64,000 nucleotides of DNA, taken from Volvox africanus. Its lineage: Eukaryota; Chlorophyta; Chlorophyceae; Chlamydomonadales; Volvocaceae. The notes below the pieces were generated by a model that made no database searches, had not been told where the DNA came from, and saw nothing but the letters and a program-made list of their open reading frames with translations. The stretch covers positions 2,150,001 to 2,214,000 of the forward strand of contig BSDZ01000017.1 of assembly GCA_030268105.1 (NCBI GenBank). The letters are read 5' to 3'. Below, piece after piece: positions 12,232-24,248 of this stretch. The translations under genes were made by a program, and so were the position numbers. Numbering within the stretch: the first letter of the stretch is position 1; each line of letters starts with the position of its first letter.

Positions 12232-14708
12232 GCTCCGCAAGCAACACACTCTCCCCCGAGCAGTTAGGATCAGGGAGTGCGGGTCCCAGCGATCCAGACT
12301 ACACTGCGCTGGAAAGGTTGTCGGACTGACCTCACCTGCGCTAGGTTACTAGGGCTGGTGGCGTACTAGGCAAGTCGACAGCGGGGATGACTTTAGGAGA
12401 GATTAGGAGAGATAACCCGCTCCCTTTCGCGAGGCAATTAACACAGGATTTGGAGCGGGTTCGTGCGGGGACGGTCAGGCTGTGGTCGAGGCGGTTTACC
12501 GGTCTGGACGGCAGCGTGTGGGAACCAAGGGTACAGAGCCACCGGGGGCCCTGTAGTTGCCAGAGACACCCTGAGGTTCCCAAAGACATGCACAGGGTCC
12601 TGATAGCCCCTGTTCCTAGGGAGCGTGACATGCGGACAAGCTTCACAGTTTGGAGGAGGGTATGGTTAGGTGCCGGTTGTTGCCGCCCAGGATTTCCGCA
12701 GGCGGGAGAGGAGGGGATGATATGGTTGCCGTGCTGGGCCATAATATCTTCGTCAGTTGGCACAAAGAAGAGTTTGGGTTTGGAGTTAGGGTTTGCAGGA
12801 GAGTATACGTGAACACGTGTCGAGATGCTGTGACCACAATGCAGCGCCAGTGAGTGACTCATTGCCCCAGGCCTCACCGAGTGCTTGAAGGTTCGCAATG
12901 TGTTCGCTGTGCACAGCGGCTCCAAACTTCCTCCTGGGTCCTCGGCGGCAGTGACTCTGTTTTGCCGTCAAGTTTGTATAGCCGTATTGCCTATGCTGTA
13001 TAGCGAATCTCTCGTTCCACCACCTGCTGCTTTGATGCTTTTCAATTGAACACCGAAATGTGGGAATAATCAATACGCCTTAAGCCGGTGTGCATAACAT
13101 GCCGGGCTGATTGACACGCTGAAATTCGGCGTGTGCTGGGGTGTTTTAGTATGTGCAGGCCAGCCGACACATTTTAAAACAAGCTTTTTGTGGAAAAGGT
13201 TCAGAAGCGAGGTTCCATATGGCCATGAAGGTGGCTTAGATTTTTAAGAATTGGGTGTGCGGGTGTTGTTTAGGCAAGCCTGACGTTGCCGGTGACCTGA
13301 CGCTCTGCGAAAAGCTGAATTGAACTAACTTTCGAATAGGTGAATCGGAAAATCCCCGCAGGATAAGAGGGGATAGCAAAGGACAGCAGACTACAAGCCG
13401 CTGCGTATCCGCATCGGTGTACAGCAGAGATCTACACGCTGAAAATCGTATCGCAGTGCGCGCAGCAAACATTCGCCGATTGGCTACGGCTGCGGATCCT
13501 GAACCTAGAGAAGTCCACCAAAATGTCCTGTCCAAAATGGACAAGATGGGGTAAATTGCTTGAGCAGCACATGAACCAAGAAGTACCTACTGACGGACAT
13601 TTCTGCAATCCCCGCGGAACTTTCCTACTTATGAGGCTGCAAGATCCAAAATTCGCTCCGGAGGCAGGCCCCTCGGCTGAGTGCTGACATGACGGAATAG
13701 CTGGGGAAAAATGTTGGAATGTGAGCAACACTCATATACGAAAGAATGTCAGAGCAAGTAATACGGCCCACGAGGGGCCGGGCGCTTTGCTGACTTCAAC
13801 AAAAAATCCATAGGTATGGGGCAATGATAACAAACATTGGCTACCTGCAGGCGGCGATACCCATCAACCCATGTTCCTATATTCAAACCCAACTGGAAAT
13901 AGCCATCTTGCAACCGCAAAGCTCTCGCACCTTTTTGATGTTTTGAGTATTTCGTGTCTGTCTAAGATATGTACCCAACATCAATTTAATTGCTATTTTT
14001 CACTCGCTTCTACTGACATGCAACATGGGTGTCGGATGCTTTGTCCTTACCCCATAGCGGACAGGTAGCATATGACGCCATTCACTGGAAAACAAAGATA
14101 ACTTTAGTAACCTACTCCCACTTTATACTTCGGGGGTAATGTAATGCACGCTTGATTGCGGTTAATGAACGGGTGTTTCGTTGCTATGTAACGAAGATGA
14201 TAAGGATAGCTTGGTGACAACTTCTTATATATCCAGTTGGTCATCTTTACGTCATAATAATTCGATTTAAGCCCATCAGCAGCGCTTGCCACGCTGCTAC
14301 GCGGAGGTCACGGCGGGCCTCACTTGGGTTCTCCAGGGTATCTTTATGCCCAAGGATTTTTCCCGTCGTAGAAATGCCATGTGAGCAGACCTCTTGAATC
14401 TATGATATGAGTTGGGCAAGTCCAAGGAACGGTCGTGGTTCTGGGTGCGACGAAGGCAAGAAGACAGCAAAATGGTTAATGCGACAAGCAGAGAAAACAG
14501 ATCAGCAGACAATTTTCCTTTTGAACCTCCTGCAAGAGCACCGACTAGAAATCGAGGTACGCAATGCGAGTGTTTGTTGTTGAAATGATAGCAGTACGCG
14601 CTGGCTTCAAGTCGTAATGCATAACATACCACACAATGAAACTGTTTGTGCTACCGGGTGCTTTCCTCGGATATCTGGCCTTTCTGGCAATACTGTCGTG
14701 TCTTTCAC
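12232..14708. other. Intergenic region, nothing recognised
   Basis: This holds the ACLB 3' flank and about 2.4 kb with no recognisable coding pattern. A 194-codon minus-strand open frame (12341-12925) has no conserved features and is treated as chance. From about 13.0 kb on the sequence becomes AT-richer. Confidence 0.5.
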
Positions 14709-16343
14709 ATGGCTGTAACCCGGGAACCGCAGGCTCGGGACGATGTTATGCGCGAGTCTTCTAAAGTCATTAGCAAGCTGCAGGCTGAGAATGATTCCCT
14801 CAAGCAGCAGCTGCAAGAATGGGAGCTGCGGAACACACTGGAAACTGGCAGCAGCATGGGTGCCGGAGAGGAACAGAGGCAATACTCCTCCCCCGATGCT
14901 GATTGCTTGCCTGTTTATCGGCAAGCAGTTGCCAATAATAACATCAGCAGCACAGTCAGAGAACTGCCTGTCGACTGTCGGCACCCACCTGGTGGCCAGG
15001 ACAGCGAAGCGCTACGCGGCAGCGATGGCGGTGCCTCGGGCGGTCACGCACGGTCAAGGTGCGCCACCCTGCTGCAGACATGGGTGCGGGCGCGGGTGGC
15101 CTCTCAGGCGGGATCAAGCTCTGAGCAATCATCAAACCGCTCAACAGGCGGATTACTGATGTCGACAGCAGTGAGGCAACCGGGCAGCCATACGCCCACG
15201 AGTGGCCAGCCTCAGCAACAGCCGCAGGAACCGACTTGCGCCCCTGATCATGCTTCCAGTCCTGCTGCTGAAGGGCCTTGCCAGCAGCAGGAGGGCCCCT
15301 CGTGTTTGCAAGAGACCTGCCGGCATACAGGGCAAGTGGCAAAGCTGCCAACGCGTCTTTCACCGCGGGAGCAACACCAGCTACTGCAGCCGACACAATT
15401 ACGGCGAACCACGGCACGGCATCATGAGCAGCAGCAGCAACAACAAGAACAAGGACAGCAACAGCAACAGCCGAACACTGAGCTAAAACAGATCACGGCG
15501 CCCTTTGGGATATTGGCCGAAGAGGTCAAGTTGTTGCATGCCCAGCGGAAGGAGCAGCTGCGATTACACGACTCGCGGCCGCAGCAGCAGCAGCAACAAA
15601 AGCTGCCGCAAACCTTAGGCGCACCAGATCCCGCACAACTCTCTGTGGAGGTGGCGTCGCTGCGCTGTTCACTGGAAACCGCGAAGCATCAGACTGCAGA
15701 AGCGCAGGACAAGTATCTCACCTGCAAGAAGGACCTGGATGTCCTCACCCACAAGTATAACAGCCTCATGCTGCAGAAGCTGGAGGTCGAAGAAGAGTAC
15801 CATCACCTGTTCCACCCCGATCTGGACATCAGTGTGCTGCGTCAGGCCATACCCTCGGTGGATTCAGCGATGACAGAGCTTGAGGAGCGGCTACAGGAGG
15901 TGATGGACATCTTGGCCAGCAACCAGTTGGAGGTGGAGGATACGGTGCGAGCGCATAACGAGACTCGGCGTAAGTGGATGACGAAGCTGGAGGACCTGCA
16001 GACGCAGCTGGCTGACAGGGATGCGCTGCTGAGGAAGGCAGAAGCGCAGCTGCAGACTGCGGCTGTGGGGACTGGGATGGTTCCAGCAGGGACAGGGGTG
16101 AGGGCGGGGCTCGGCGCCAGGACGTCTCAACAGCAGTACGGCATCTGTGTCACGGCTTGGCAAAAGCGGGAGGAGGATGAAACGTCATCAGGCGGTCAGG
16201 TGTCGAGCCCGGAGACCAGGGACAACGGTCTGAGGAGAGCTGCCAGCGGTGACGCCTCTATCCGTGGCGGTAGCGGCAGCGGTAACAGTTCGGCCGGCAT
16301 GATGGCGCGCCATGCATTCGTGGGGTCGCTATCGAGCACCTAA
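14709..16343 (+). CDS. Coiled-coil protein of unknown function
   Basis: A single open exon of 544 residues starts from ATG 14709. The frame stays open 21 codons further upstream, but this Met starts the region that looks like real protein. A short N-terminal heptad segment (ESSKVISKLQAENDSLKQQL) comes first. Next is a long Gln/Ser/Pro-rich, probably disordered stretch with poly-Gln tracts (roughly residues 170-320). A second, longer coiled coil follows at roughly residues 330-460 (including LEVEEEYHHLFHPDLDISVL and EERLQEVMDILASNQLEVED). The tail is Gly/Ser-rich. There is no signal peptide, membrane segment or catalytic motif. A structural or scaffold role is only inferred from the architecture. 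A TGTAA, the usual volvocine poly(A) signal, occurs at about 16919, which would imply a 3' UTR of nearly 0.6 kb. Confidence 0.6.
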   Translation: MAVTREPQARDDVMRESSKVISKLQAENDSLKQQLQEWELRNTLETGSSMGAGEEQRQYSSPDADCLPVYRQAVANNNISSTVRELPVDCRHPPGGQDSEALRGSDGGASGGHARSRCATLLQTWVRARVASQAGSSSEQSSNRSTGGLLMSTAVRQPGSHTPTSGQPQQQPQEPTCAPDHASSPAAEGPCQQQEGPSCLQETCRHTGQVAKLPTRLSPREQHQLLQPTQLRRTTARHHEQQQQQQEQGQQQQQPNTELKQITAPFGILAEEVKLLHAQRKEQLRLHDSRPQQQQQQKLPQTLGAPDPAQLSVEVASLRCSLETAKHQTAEAQDKYLTCKKDLDVLTHKYNSLMLQKLEVEEEYHHLFHPDLDISVLRQAIPSVDSAMTELEERLQEVMDILASNQLEVEDTVRAHNETRRKWMTKLEDLQTQLADRDALLRKAEAQLQTAAVGTGMVPAGTGVRAGLGARTSQQQYGICVTAWQKREEDETSSGGQVSSPETRDNGLRRAASGDASIRGGSGSGNSSAGMMARHAFVGSLSST

Positions 16344-18020
16344 ATCTGAGTCGCTGGTGCTTGCCGTAGGAGCAAAGGAGTAGGGGTTTCCTTCGAAGTT
16401 CTGGGTGCATCATGTGGTGCCATGCATATGTGATCTGAGACTGTAGCTAATCAGGTACCGTACTGCGGCGATAATATCGCCTAGGAGCCGAACAGGGTTG
16501 TGCCATTCGTTTCGGGGATGGCGCGCGCGCGGCAGGGGTGTTCGCAGGGACACTGACAGAAAATAATTTATTCCTTTCAACAACTTATGGATTGCTGTAT
16601 CTCTTATTGTTGCGGGCTTGAACCGATGGTTCCGTACAGGGGTACAGGGGTTCTGTCGGCCGGCAGCTGACGCAAGCATCAATTGTGATTGCACATGCAG
16701 TAGATACTTCACAACGTTTAGTTACGTGGCTTTCCTAATGCAGATTTAGTAAATTGATAGCTGATCCCTTAAAAGGCATTAACAAGCTGCTCCGTTGCAC
16801 TCCTTAACCAACTTGGATTTCTTAAACGTACCCGTGTCCGATTCTCTGCAGTAGTGTCGCCCAACCATGTTCCTTTTGGTTGAAATAAAGGTGAAGTTCC
16901 TATGAAGGTGGTGGCTGGATGTAAGTTTAACGCGGACGAAGCTTTTACGGTATCTGATGGTTTCGGATACGGAAACTTGGGTTGTATAACATACCTTCGC
17001 CGACTGATGACTGAAATGTCGCGATTGACGGAGTTTCGTCTTTATTATTGCTGATTGTAATACTTATGTCGTATTGGCGCATAGGACTACTTTGTAACAA
17101 GGACATACGCTAATGGATAGCAAGACACACATCGAAATTTAAGGTCTGCCCTATTGCGCGACTTAAAATGGTAAGGAGTAGTATGTAGATGTCCTGAATA
17201 TATGCATTCCGCCTTGCTTGGCGACGCAGTTGGACAAATCGCCTTGACAAACCATCACTATCGTAGGGCCAATGCGTGAGCCATGCTGGTAGGGACAGTG
17301 GAGGTGAAGAGCGGAAACCCACAACTGCACAACGTATTTCCACTTGGCCCGAGGTGCCTGGTCCCATGCCGACGACAGGGCCGAAATCCCCCGTAAGCGC
17401 AACTCTAACCGGGGGTGGCGGCCTGGCACTAAACGTTCGTCCTTCATGTAGAACGGTGAGATTCATTGTGTGTCAGTGCAACGCAACCAAGAGTTGATGT
17501 TTTTTATCCGGTTGAAACGGGCGACGCGGTATGGACCACGATACATACGCAGTAATGAAACTACGTGGATTAAACCTGGATGTTTAATCCTATTTATATA
17601 GTAGTACTGGTTGAGAAGCTGAAGCCTGACAACTGTGTTCTTTTGAGCCGGACATCAACAGCCCGGTCGGCTTTCTTATTACGGTAGCGGAATCCTAATT
17701 ACTGACCGTAATAAATATAATAAAATAGAATAAATGCACTCAAAATTTAGGACAAGCATTCAGTTGGACAGACCAACTCCGAATTTAGTGCGGACAATAC
17801 ATGGGCGGAATAGCAACGTTAAATCGCAACCAAAATATCCATCACTTTGTATTATAAGGTATTTCCGTACTTTCTAACTTTAGAAGGATGCTAAACGGCC
17901 CAAGTACGTCTGCCCGTAGGCAAACGTCACGCATCATCAAACGCTCTGCGCCCATGCATTGCATTCCCGCATCACCCTGACCTCAACATCAACTCACAAT
18001 CCCAGCAAAGAAGATCTCAC
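16344..18020. other. AT-richer intergenic region
   Basis: This 1.7 kb spans the probable 3' UTR of the coiled-coil gene and the upstream region of the next long open frame. The open frames are short and show no conserved pattern. Local AT content is clearly higher than in the flanking genes, especially at 17.5-17.9 kb. Confidence 0.5.
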
Positions 18021-21000
18021 ATGGTCCCTCCTGCAATGATTTACACACACACACCTTGGTCCGCGCATATATTGTTGGTTGTTGGAAAAAACTCTACCTT
18101 ACAGGCTGACCTAAGCAAGTCCCCACGGAAGGACGGGCCACTTGCCATAATCTACGCCCATGACCCCGGAAAACCGACTGCACGCCCGAGTAAATCCAAG
18201 GCCTTAACTGCGGTTCTAGCATTACAGGAGCCCTGCGTGAATGGGGCCACCCGTGCGGCTGCCTTGGGTGCTGCCGCTGCCAGGGCAGCCGCCGCCACCA
18301 CGGCGGCCTCGGGCGCCTGTTCATCATGTAGCGGAAGCGGCAAAGCTGATGTCGGATGCGGGGGCGGCAATTGCGACGCCAAGGCGGTCACAAATATCCA
18401 CGACGCCGAGTTTTCCCTCAGTCGGCAAAGCCCCATCACCGCCACAGAATTGCGGGAGATCAGCTATTTCGCACGATCCTCTCGGGGCTTGAACCCTGAC
18501 GAGGATACGCCTGAGGACGATGCAGGCGAGTCGCCACCGCGCAAGCAGCCCGTAAGTACCCGCCCGGGTCCAGGCAGGGGTCCGGAAAGGGCGTGGATGG
18601 AAACAGAGGCCGAGCCGGGAGTAGAGAATCAGTCATTGCAGCAGCCGGACTTGCTGGCGGCTGCAAGCGGCGGGGCAGGCCAGGTAGACGCGTCGCCGGC
18701 GGGGCCGACCGCGGCGGTGGAACAGACTCCAGCGGACGGCAGCTGTACGGAAGGCTGCTCCGTTTTGGGTCGTAAGAGCTCCCACTTTAGCACCCCCTGC
18801 CAGGATTTAGACGGCCATCCGGAGCAGTGGCCAGTTGAGGTGGCCCAGCTGATGAAGTCGAATGCGGAAGCGGCGGCGGCAGTGGCGGCAGTCGCAGTGG
18901 CGGCGGCCGCCGCGGCTGTGGCCGCTGCAGCTGCAGCGCGCTCTTCCTCCCAGCCAAAGCCTGCGGCCGCCATTCCAGTGGCGGTGGCGCAAACTCTGCA
19001 AGGCCAGGAACAGTCGGGTATGGAATCACCGGAGCGCCATGACGGCAATTCAACGTCTGATGTGGCACCTACGTTGGCTGCGGGCGGATCGCACCGGCAG
19101 CTTCCACCCAACCCTAAGGAGATCATGACAATCCGCGACGGGAAAGGGTGCGAGGAGACCACCGGCGGCGGCGGCGCAAGCACCAACACCGGCATCAGCA
19201 GCGCTGGCGGTGCCGGTGCCGGTGCCGGTGCCACAGCCCCTCTTGGTGGCCGCTGGGCGTCCCGCTTGGCGCAAGGCATTCCACCATCATTGCCCCTCGC
19301 TCAACAGCAGGAGCAGCAGCGGGAGGGTTCATCGCGATCCGCAGCTGCCGAAACGGTCACTGACTGGTCGTCAACCCGGGAGCTCTCGCGGAACAGTGGC
19401 AATGGCGACTACCTCAACCTGACTGTGCAGCAACAGGGGGAGCTGCCAGTCGTGGTGGCCCACGGGTCTGGGAACTACCGCGTCTCTGCTCCCGGAAGCT
19501 CTAACCCTTTGCTATGGCGCCCGATGATCAACCGAGTTAAGGCCGCGACAGCCGCGGCAGGGATCTCTACCGCCAGTACCCGAACGGCACAAGCCCTGGT
19601 TGAGGACATCGCTGTCCAATCTGGCAAGAATGGTACTTTGGGACCCCGGAGCGACAGCGGAATGAACGACCCTGCGCGGAATCCAGGGAGGCTCGCAGCG
19701 GCAAGGCCGGGGGCGCGTGGACCAGGTATAGAGCCAGAGGCCTTGGAGGTGCAAGGTTGCAGTGGCGGCTCCGAGCACCACCCTGGTTCCGGAGCTAGTG
19801 GACGCAGGTACGAGCATTTGGAGGTGGCAGAGGCTGACGGCGAAGTCAACAGCTACGTCCCGTCCAGTAGCTCGAAGGCGACGACGCGCACTGAAGGGGC
19901 TCGGGGCATCGGCGGGGGCAACGCTGGCGGCGGGAGGGGCGGCAGTAAGGCCAGCGGCGGTAAATGGACCCCTTCTCGAGCGGGGAAGACGTTGGCCATG
20001 TTCCGAATGCAGGCGGCGGCGCGGCGAGTGGCCGAGGAGACTGAGAAGCAGAAGCAGAGCCGGGAGCAAGAGCGGGAGCGTCTGGAGTATGTGCCACAGG
20101 CCTCCCTGCAGCGGCGGGTCTGCACCCCTCCCCCGACCCCTTCTGCACAGCGGCGGGATGAGGACACTGAGAATGACGCTGGAGACGCTGATCCTTTGCC
20201 GTACGAGGATGGCATCTGCGGTGCACGAATGGCGAACGGGCCGCCACCTTCACCTTTGTCATTGCAGCATCAGCAGCAGCTGCAGCAAGACCAGGAACAG
20301 CGCCTGGAGGTGTGGGCTGGTGCCCAGGGAACCAGCAGCTCTCCTGCAGACGTCCCGTATGCGCGACAGGCCGGCCTCCTCGCCCGCAAAGTGGTTTCGG
20401 AGCGCGTCATATGGCCTCGCAGCCATACGGTTAGCAGCAGGGGAGATGTTGGCCCTCCTCCCGCTGCTGACGAGCCGCCCCTGTACGCCGTGCCGGGATC
20501 CACTGAGCCTGTCCCCGTACGGGGCCCGATGCCTGGGACTCAAAACGGCGCACCGGCGCAACCCCCGCCCCTGCCGCCAGGCCAGCTTCCCCAGCATCAC
20601 ACCTCTGACTCCTCCTCCCAGAACACGTTGTGGCTATATCCGCAGCTTCCTCGGCAATGCCAGCCGCAGGGACCAGCGCCGCCAGCGCCACCGCCCCAGC
20701 AGCAGGTGCATTCCAGTCCCCTGCTCAAGGCATCAAGTAGCATGCAGCAGCGGCCTCCATCCAGTGGTCGCGCAGTGAACACCCAGCTGTCCCTGGGTCA
20801 CCAGGCCCGCAACTACTTCCAAATGGTTTCAAAACTGCGAGACCGGGGGCTAGGCAGTCCCGACGGCGGCGGCGGCGCTGGCCGAGGCCGCGGCACGCTA
20901 GGGCCGGAACCTGCAGCCATCACCGGCAGCAGTGACCGTGGCATATGCGCACCTGAAAATATTGTACGACGCTCTATGTACGGTGGTCAATTGCCGGAGG

Positions 21001-22037
21001 ATGACATCACCAGTGATCGGACGATGCGCCTTTATCCATATCCCGCGACAACAGCCAAGGCCGCTGCGCTGATGAGCAAGCAACAGTCCGGAAAGCAAAT
21101 TGTCACCGCAGTAATGCCGAAAGCAGAAATGATTACACCACCACCGACACCACCACCGTTTCCACTATCGCCATCGCTGTCGCCGTCGGCGTTAAGGTCG
21201 CCAACGCAGCAACTGCAGCGCAAGGACTCACGGCTAGGCGCCCGCATTAGCGAGGGCGGCGTAGCGGGCCCGGCACCCGGCCCGGCTGCTGGGTGGCCGG
21301 CAGCCACCCCCGGCGGCGTAGCTGGAGGTGCAGGCCCAGACATAACTTTGAGCAGTCCGGTGGGTTCATACCTCAATGCGGAGAAACATGAACTGAGTCA
21401 GGATGTGCAGCAGCTTGAGCCCACACCTCCCGGGCTGGTTGGGAAGAGGATCTCCTGTCAGGTCAGGACCACGTCCAAAACACCGTGCGAGAACGACTTG
21501 CCCTGTGGAAGCAGTGAGGGAGACTTCATAGCCTCCCGCCCGGCAGTCGATAAGTCCCGCTCCTACCGGCATTCTGAGCCGTATTGGCCATCCGCAGAGG
21601 CACTGCAGCCACAGCAGGAACTGTCCCCGCCTCGCGCATTGACACCCCAGGCGACGGTGGCGCCGCATCCGATACCCCGAACCCTCCTGTCGCTTCCGGG
21701 GCTACTGCTTAGTGAGGAAGACCAGCGAAAGGAGAGCGAGCGCGTAGCCTTCGCGGCAACGATAGCGCGCATTGGCACGCAGGTCGAAACAACGTCAAAG
21801 GCAGCCCATTCGGTGACTCCATTGCCGCCACCACGAGCGCCACCGCCACCACCACCGCCACCGGCGCCACCGCAGCTGCTACCGCTATCGCAGCCGATCA
21901 TGGCTATTGGCATCCCGGCACAGACCCAGTACCATGCCTACGCCCATCGCTACCAACCACAATCATCATACCAGCCGTACATTGTATATCAGCCGTACAT
22001 TCCAGAGGGAGCGCCCGTCTTGGTCCCACAGAAGTAG
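18021..22037 (+). CDS. Large low-complexity protein, 1338 aa in one exon
   Basis: An uninterrupted frame of 1338 codons in a region where other genes have many introns. It is dominated by biased composition. There are poly-Ala runs near residues 80-100 and 280-310, Gly/Ala/Thr stretches, Gln runs and many Pro-rich segments. A Pro-only run of about 10 residues lies close to the C terminus. The end is Tyr/Pro/Gln-rich with a near repeat (QPYIVYQPYIPEG). One basic, possibly helical patch (about residues 670-700, AMFRMQAAARRVAEETEKQKQ) is the only segment that looks folded. There is no signal peptide or recognisable domain. Length and codon composition argue for a real protein, probably mostly disordered, such as a regulatory or scaffold protein. 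The exact start is uncertain because several Met codons or an upstream exon could serve. Confidence 0.65.
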   Translation: MVPPAMIYTHTPWSAHILLVVGKNSTLQADLSKSPRKDGPLAIIYAHDPGKPTARPSKSKALTAVLALQEPCVNGATRAAALGAAAARAAAATTAASGACSSCSGSGKADVGCGGGNCDAKAVTNIHDAEFSLSRQSPITATELREISYFARSSRGLNPDEDTPEDDAGESPPRKQPVSTRPGPGRGPERAWMETEAEPGVENQSLQQPDLLAAASGGAGQVDASPAGPTAAVEQTPADGSCTEGCSVLGRKSSHFSTPCQDLDGHPEQWPVEVAQLMKSNAEAAAAVAAVAVAAAAAAVAAAAAARSSSQPKPAAAIPVAVAQTLQGQEQSGMESPERHDGNSTSDVAPTLAAGGSHRQLPPNPKEIMTIRDGKGCEETTGGGGASTNTGISSAGGAGAGAGATAPLGGRWASRLAQGIPPSLPLAQQQEQQREGSSRSAAAETVTDWSSTRELSRNSGNGDYLNLTVQQQGELPVVVAHGSGNYRVSAPGSSNPLLWRPMINRVKAATAAAGISTASTRTAQALVEDIAVQSGKNGTLGPRSDSGMNDPARNPGRLAAARPGARGPGIEPEALEVQGCSGGSEHHPGSGASGRRYEHLEVAEADGEVNSYVPSSSSKATTRTEGARGIGGGNAGGGRGGSKASGGKWTPSRAGKTLAMFRMQAAARRVAEETEKQKQSREQERERLEYVPQASLQRRVCTPPPTPSAQRRDEDTENDAGDADPLPYEDGICGARMANGPPPSPLSLQHQQQLQQDQEQRLEVWAGAQGTSSSPADVPYARQAGLLARKVVSERVIWPRSHTVSSRGDVGPPPAADEPPLYAVPGSTEPVPVRGPMPGTQNGAPAQPPPLPPGQLPQHHTSDSSSQNTLWLYPQLPRQCQPQGPAPPAPPPQQQVHSSPLLKASSSMQQRPPSSGRAVNTQLSLGHQARNYFQMVSKLRDRGLGSPDGGGGAGRGRGTLGPEPAAITGSSDRGICAPENIVRRSMYGGQLPEDDITSDRTMRLYPYPATTAKAAALMSKQQSGKQIVTAVMPKAEMITPPPTPPPFPLSPSLSPSALRSPTQQLQRKDSRLGARISEGGVAGPAPGPAAGWPAATPGGVAGGAGPDITLSSPVGSYLNAEKHELSQDVQQLEPTPPGLVGKRISCQVRTTSKTPCENDLPCGSSEGDFIASRPAVDKSRSYRHSEPYWPSAEALQPQQELSPPRALTPQATVAPHPIPRTLLSLPGLLLSEEDQRKESERVAFAATIARIGTQVETTSKAAHSVTPLPPPRAPPPPPPPPAPPQLLPLSQPIMAIGIPAQTQYHAYAHRYQPQSSYQPYIVYQPYIPEGAPVLVPQK

Positions 22038-24248
22038 GCGCACACGGAAGGACGGCAGGGGCGAGTCACTCGGTGTACGCTCCCTGGAGTCCAGGGACGT
22101 GCAGCTTCCATGTCCTCATCCCTGGGGGGCTGGCATTGCAACATGCGGGGGGGGGGGAGGGCCATTGCCACGACATGATAGTGCAAATCGTACATAGCCT
22201 GTTCCTCTTCGAATGGTATGGGGGCCCAGCAGCATGGGAGCTGCACATCTCTGGCCGCTAGGCAGGAGGTGGTCGAGAGTTGAATGAATTGCATTATGTC
22301 GCGGCGTCCGGGTGATGGGGGATAATGGTGGTCATGGCTACTAAGGGGCACGGGCCCTGGGAAGGTGATGTGAAAGAGACCTCGCTGTAGAGGGGTGTGG
22401 GGTCTGTGGGCAAGAATAGCCTAGGGTGAATGTATCAAATGCCTTTTTGATGAAGGAAAGCTGGAGCTTTCAGGGAGAGGATTGTGGCACCACCCCACTC
22501 CTCAAAATTTTCGCTTTCCCCGCCGATTCCATCACCAAGCGAGTCGCCTGGGGAACAGTGGGCGGTGCTACCTGGGGCTCCTCACTGTGTTTCGTTCCTG
22601 GCTGGCTGGCTGGCTGGCTGGCTGGACGGGTGATTTTTTTAAAGCAATGTGCAGCTCCTTCTTCCTTGGCTGAAAATGCTGAGCTTCTGTTTCATGACGC
22701 TAAACGTGGCGGCGGATCAGGGCGGGGTGTTATCCCGCATCATCTAGCAGTTGCTCGTCCCGGTTACCACAACGTGTCTCAAATGCCAGAGCAGGCACGA
22801 GCCCGTGGACCTGTGCACTTTAGTTGCCAGTAGGTCTCGTACACCGTGAAATATTCTCCATAGTATTATTAATTCGTGTATGCAGATGAGAGAGGGGCAT
22901 ACATATTGTGAATTTTCTTCATGCAAGGTTTATCGGTGACACGTCTATCACATACGGTACTGAACATTTTAACCATGATCCTCAGGCGCTGAGCAGCATC
23001 GACATAGATAGCATCAGCATCAGCATGGGAGCTGCGGAAAGGTACTTCACGGCATGCCCCCATGCGCCCACGCGGGCGGGGAAAGGCACGAGGGGCACTC
23101 AGCAGGGCCCCGCATATTGAAGCAACGTCCTCTGTGAGGGGGCAATGTCACACGAGGTTGGGTCATTGGGGTCATTCACTCTCGGGGCGGTGAGGGAAGG
23201 CTCTCGACAAGCCGGCGGAATGCTTCCACGATGAGCTCAGGCACTGTATGGTATTTTAGAGACTCAAGGTTTAGAATTTTGGATGCAGTCAGTACTAGTT
23301 ATTGCATTTTTAATGAAGCGGCCCCTGGCCTGCAGCAACCGTTGTTATCAATCGGTAATCAAGAGCGATGGCAGATGTGGGCACGCGAGACATGGCAGTT
23401 TAATTGCGGCTCTCGCGACTCCACTGTTGCGTCGGTGGTGGTGGTGCTGCTGCTGGTGGTGGAGCTGGTAAAGTGGAGGCTAGAGGCTTCGCGGGTTCGT
23501 CCGGAAGCTCACGAGCACCAGAATGGATTGGTCAGGATTTCCTTGGTCGACATAGCGTGGCCACCAATGTAGTATATGTTAGCGCATGTCCTGTTAAACC
23601 CTAGACCTACGTACCCTAGACCTAAGCTTGCATGAACCCCCTGCTGCAGCTGTCAGCAGGGGTTGATATGAGTGCCCCATGTTTATAGTTGCGGAGTTGC
23701 TTCGTGCCTCGTCCCTGATTACCGATGGCGCATCCTTTCCGCTTTTCCCGCCGACTGACCAACATTCCCTTATCCCCGTACACGTGAACATATAGCTTTC
23801 GTTTGATTGCTAAACATCAAGTTATTATTTTTATGTGTTAAGTACGTCGCGGGCTATCTGCGGCCGTGACAGCTCGTCCGGTTAGTTAGTAGGCGGACCG
23901 GGCCCGCCTGGGTTGAAATACCGTTGAAAGGTTGGGTCGGTGACCCTGACTTTCCACCGTCTCCATTGCCACAGAGGCTAATACAGATATACAGATACAG
24001 TAGGGTTTCTGATCTTCAGATTTCTCTACCGCTACTGCTATCCATAGCTTTCCACGAAAATCCTTGTAACCTCTGTGGTCATAGGTGTTGTCCTGAGCGG
24101 TGACGGGTACGGCGAATCAACTTCCCGTCAGGTCCGCCGCGCGCAGCAGGACTCCTTTCGCAGCGCAGCGGACCTACCGGTGACCAAAACCTCTTCCCTC
24201 CTCCGGCAAATCCAAGCTGGGTATCTTCTCGTTGCACTGGCACTGAGC
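22038..24248. other. Intergenic region with a GGCT microsatellite
   Basis: No conserved coding pattern was found in 2.2 kb. It contains a short tetranucleotide run (ctgg/ggct units, about 22598-22624), a G-run near 22147-22156 and short trinucleotide GGT runs near 23434-23465. The region just before 24249 is the likely promoter and 5' UTR of the next gene. Confidence 0.45.

Noticed and set aside
12341..12925. 194-codon minus-strand frame downstream of ACLB
   Set aside because: Random-looking composition, no domain, no splice partners.
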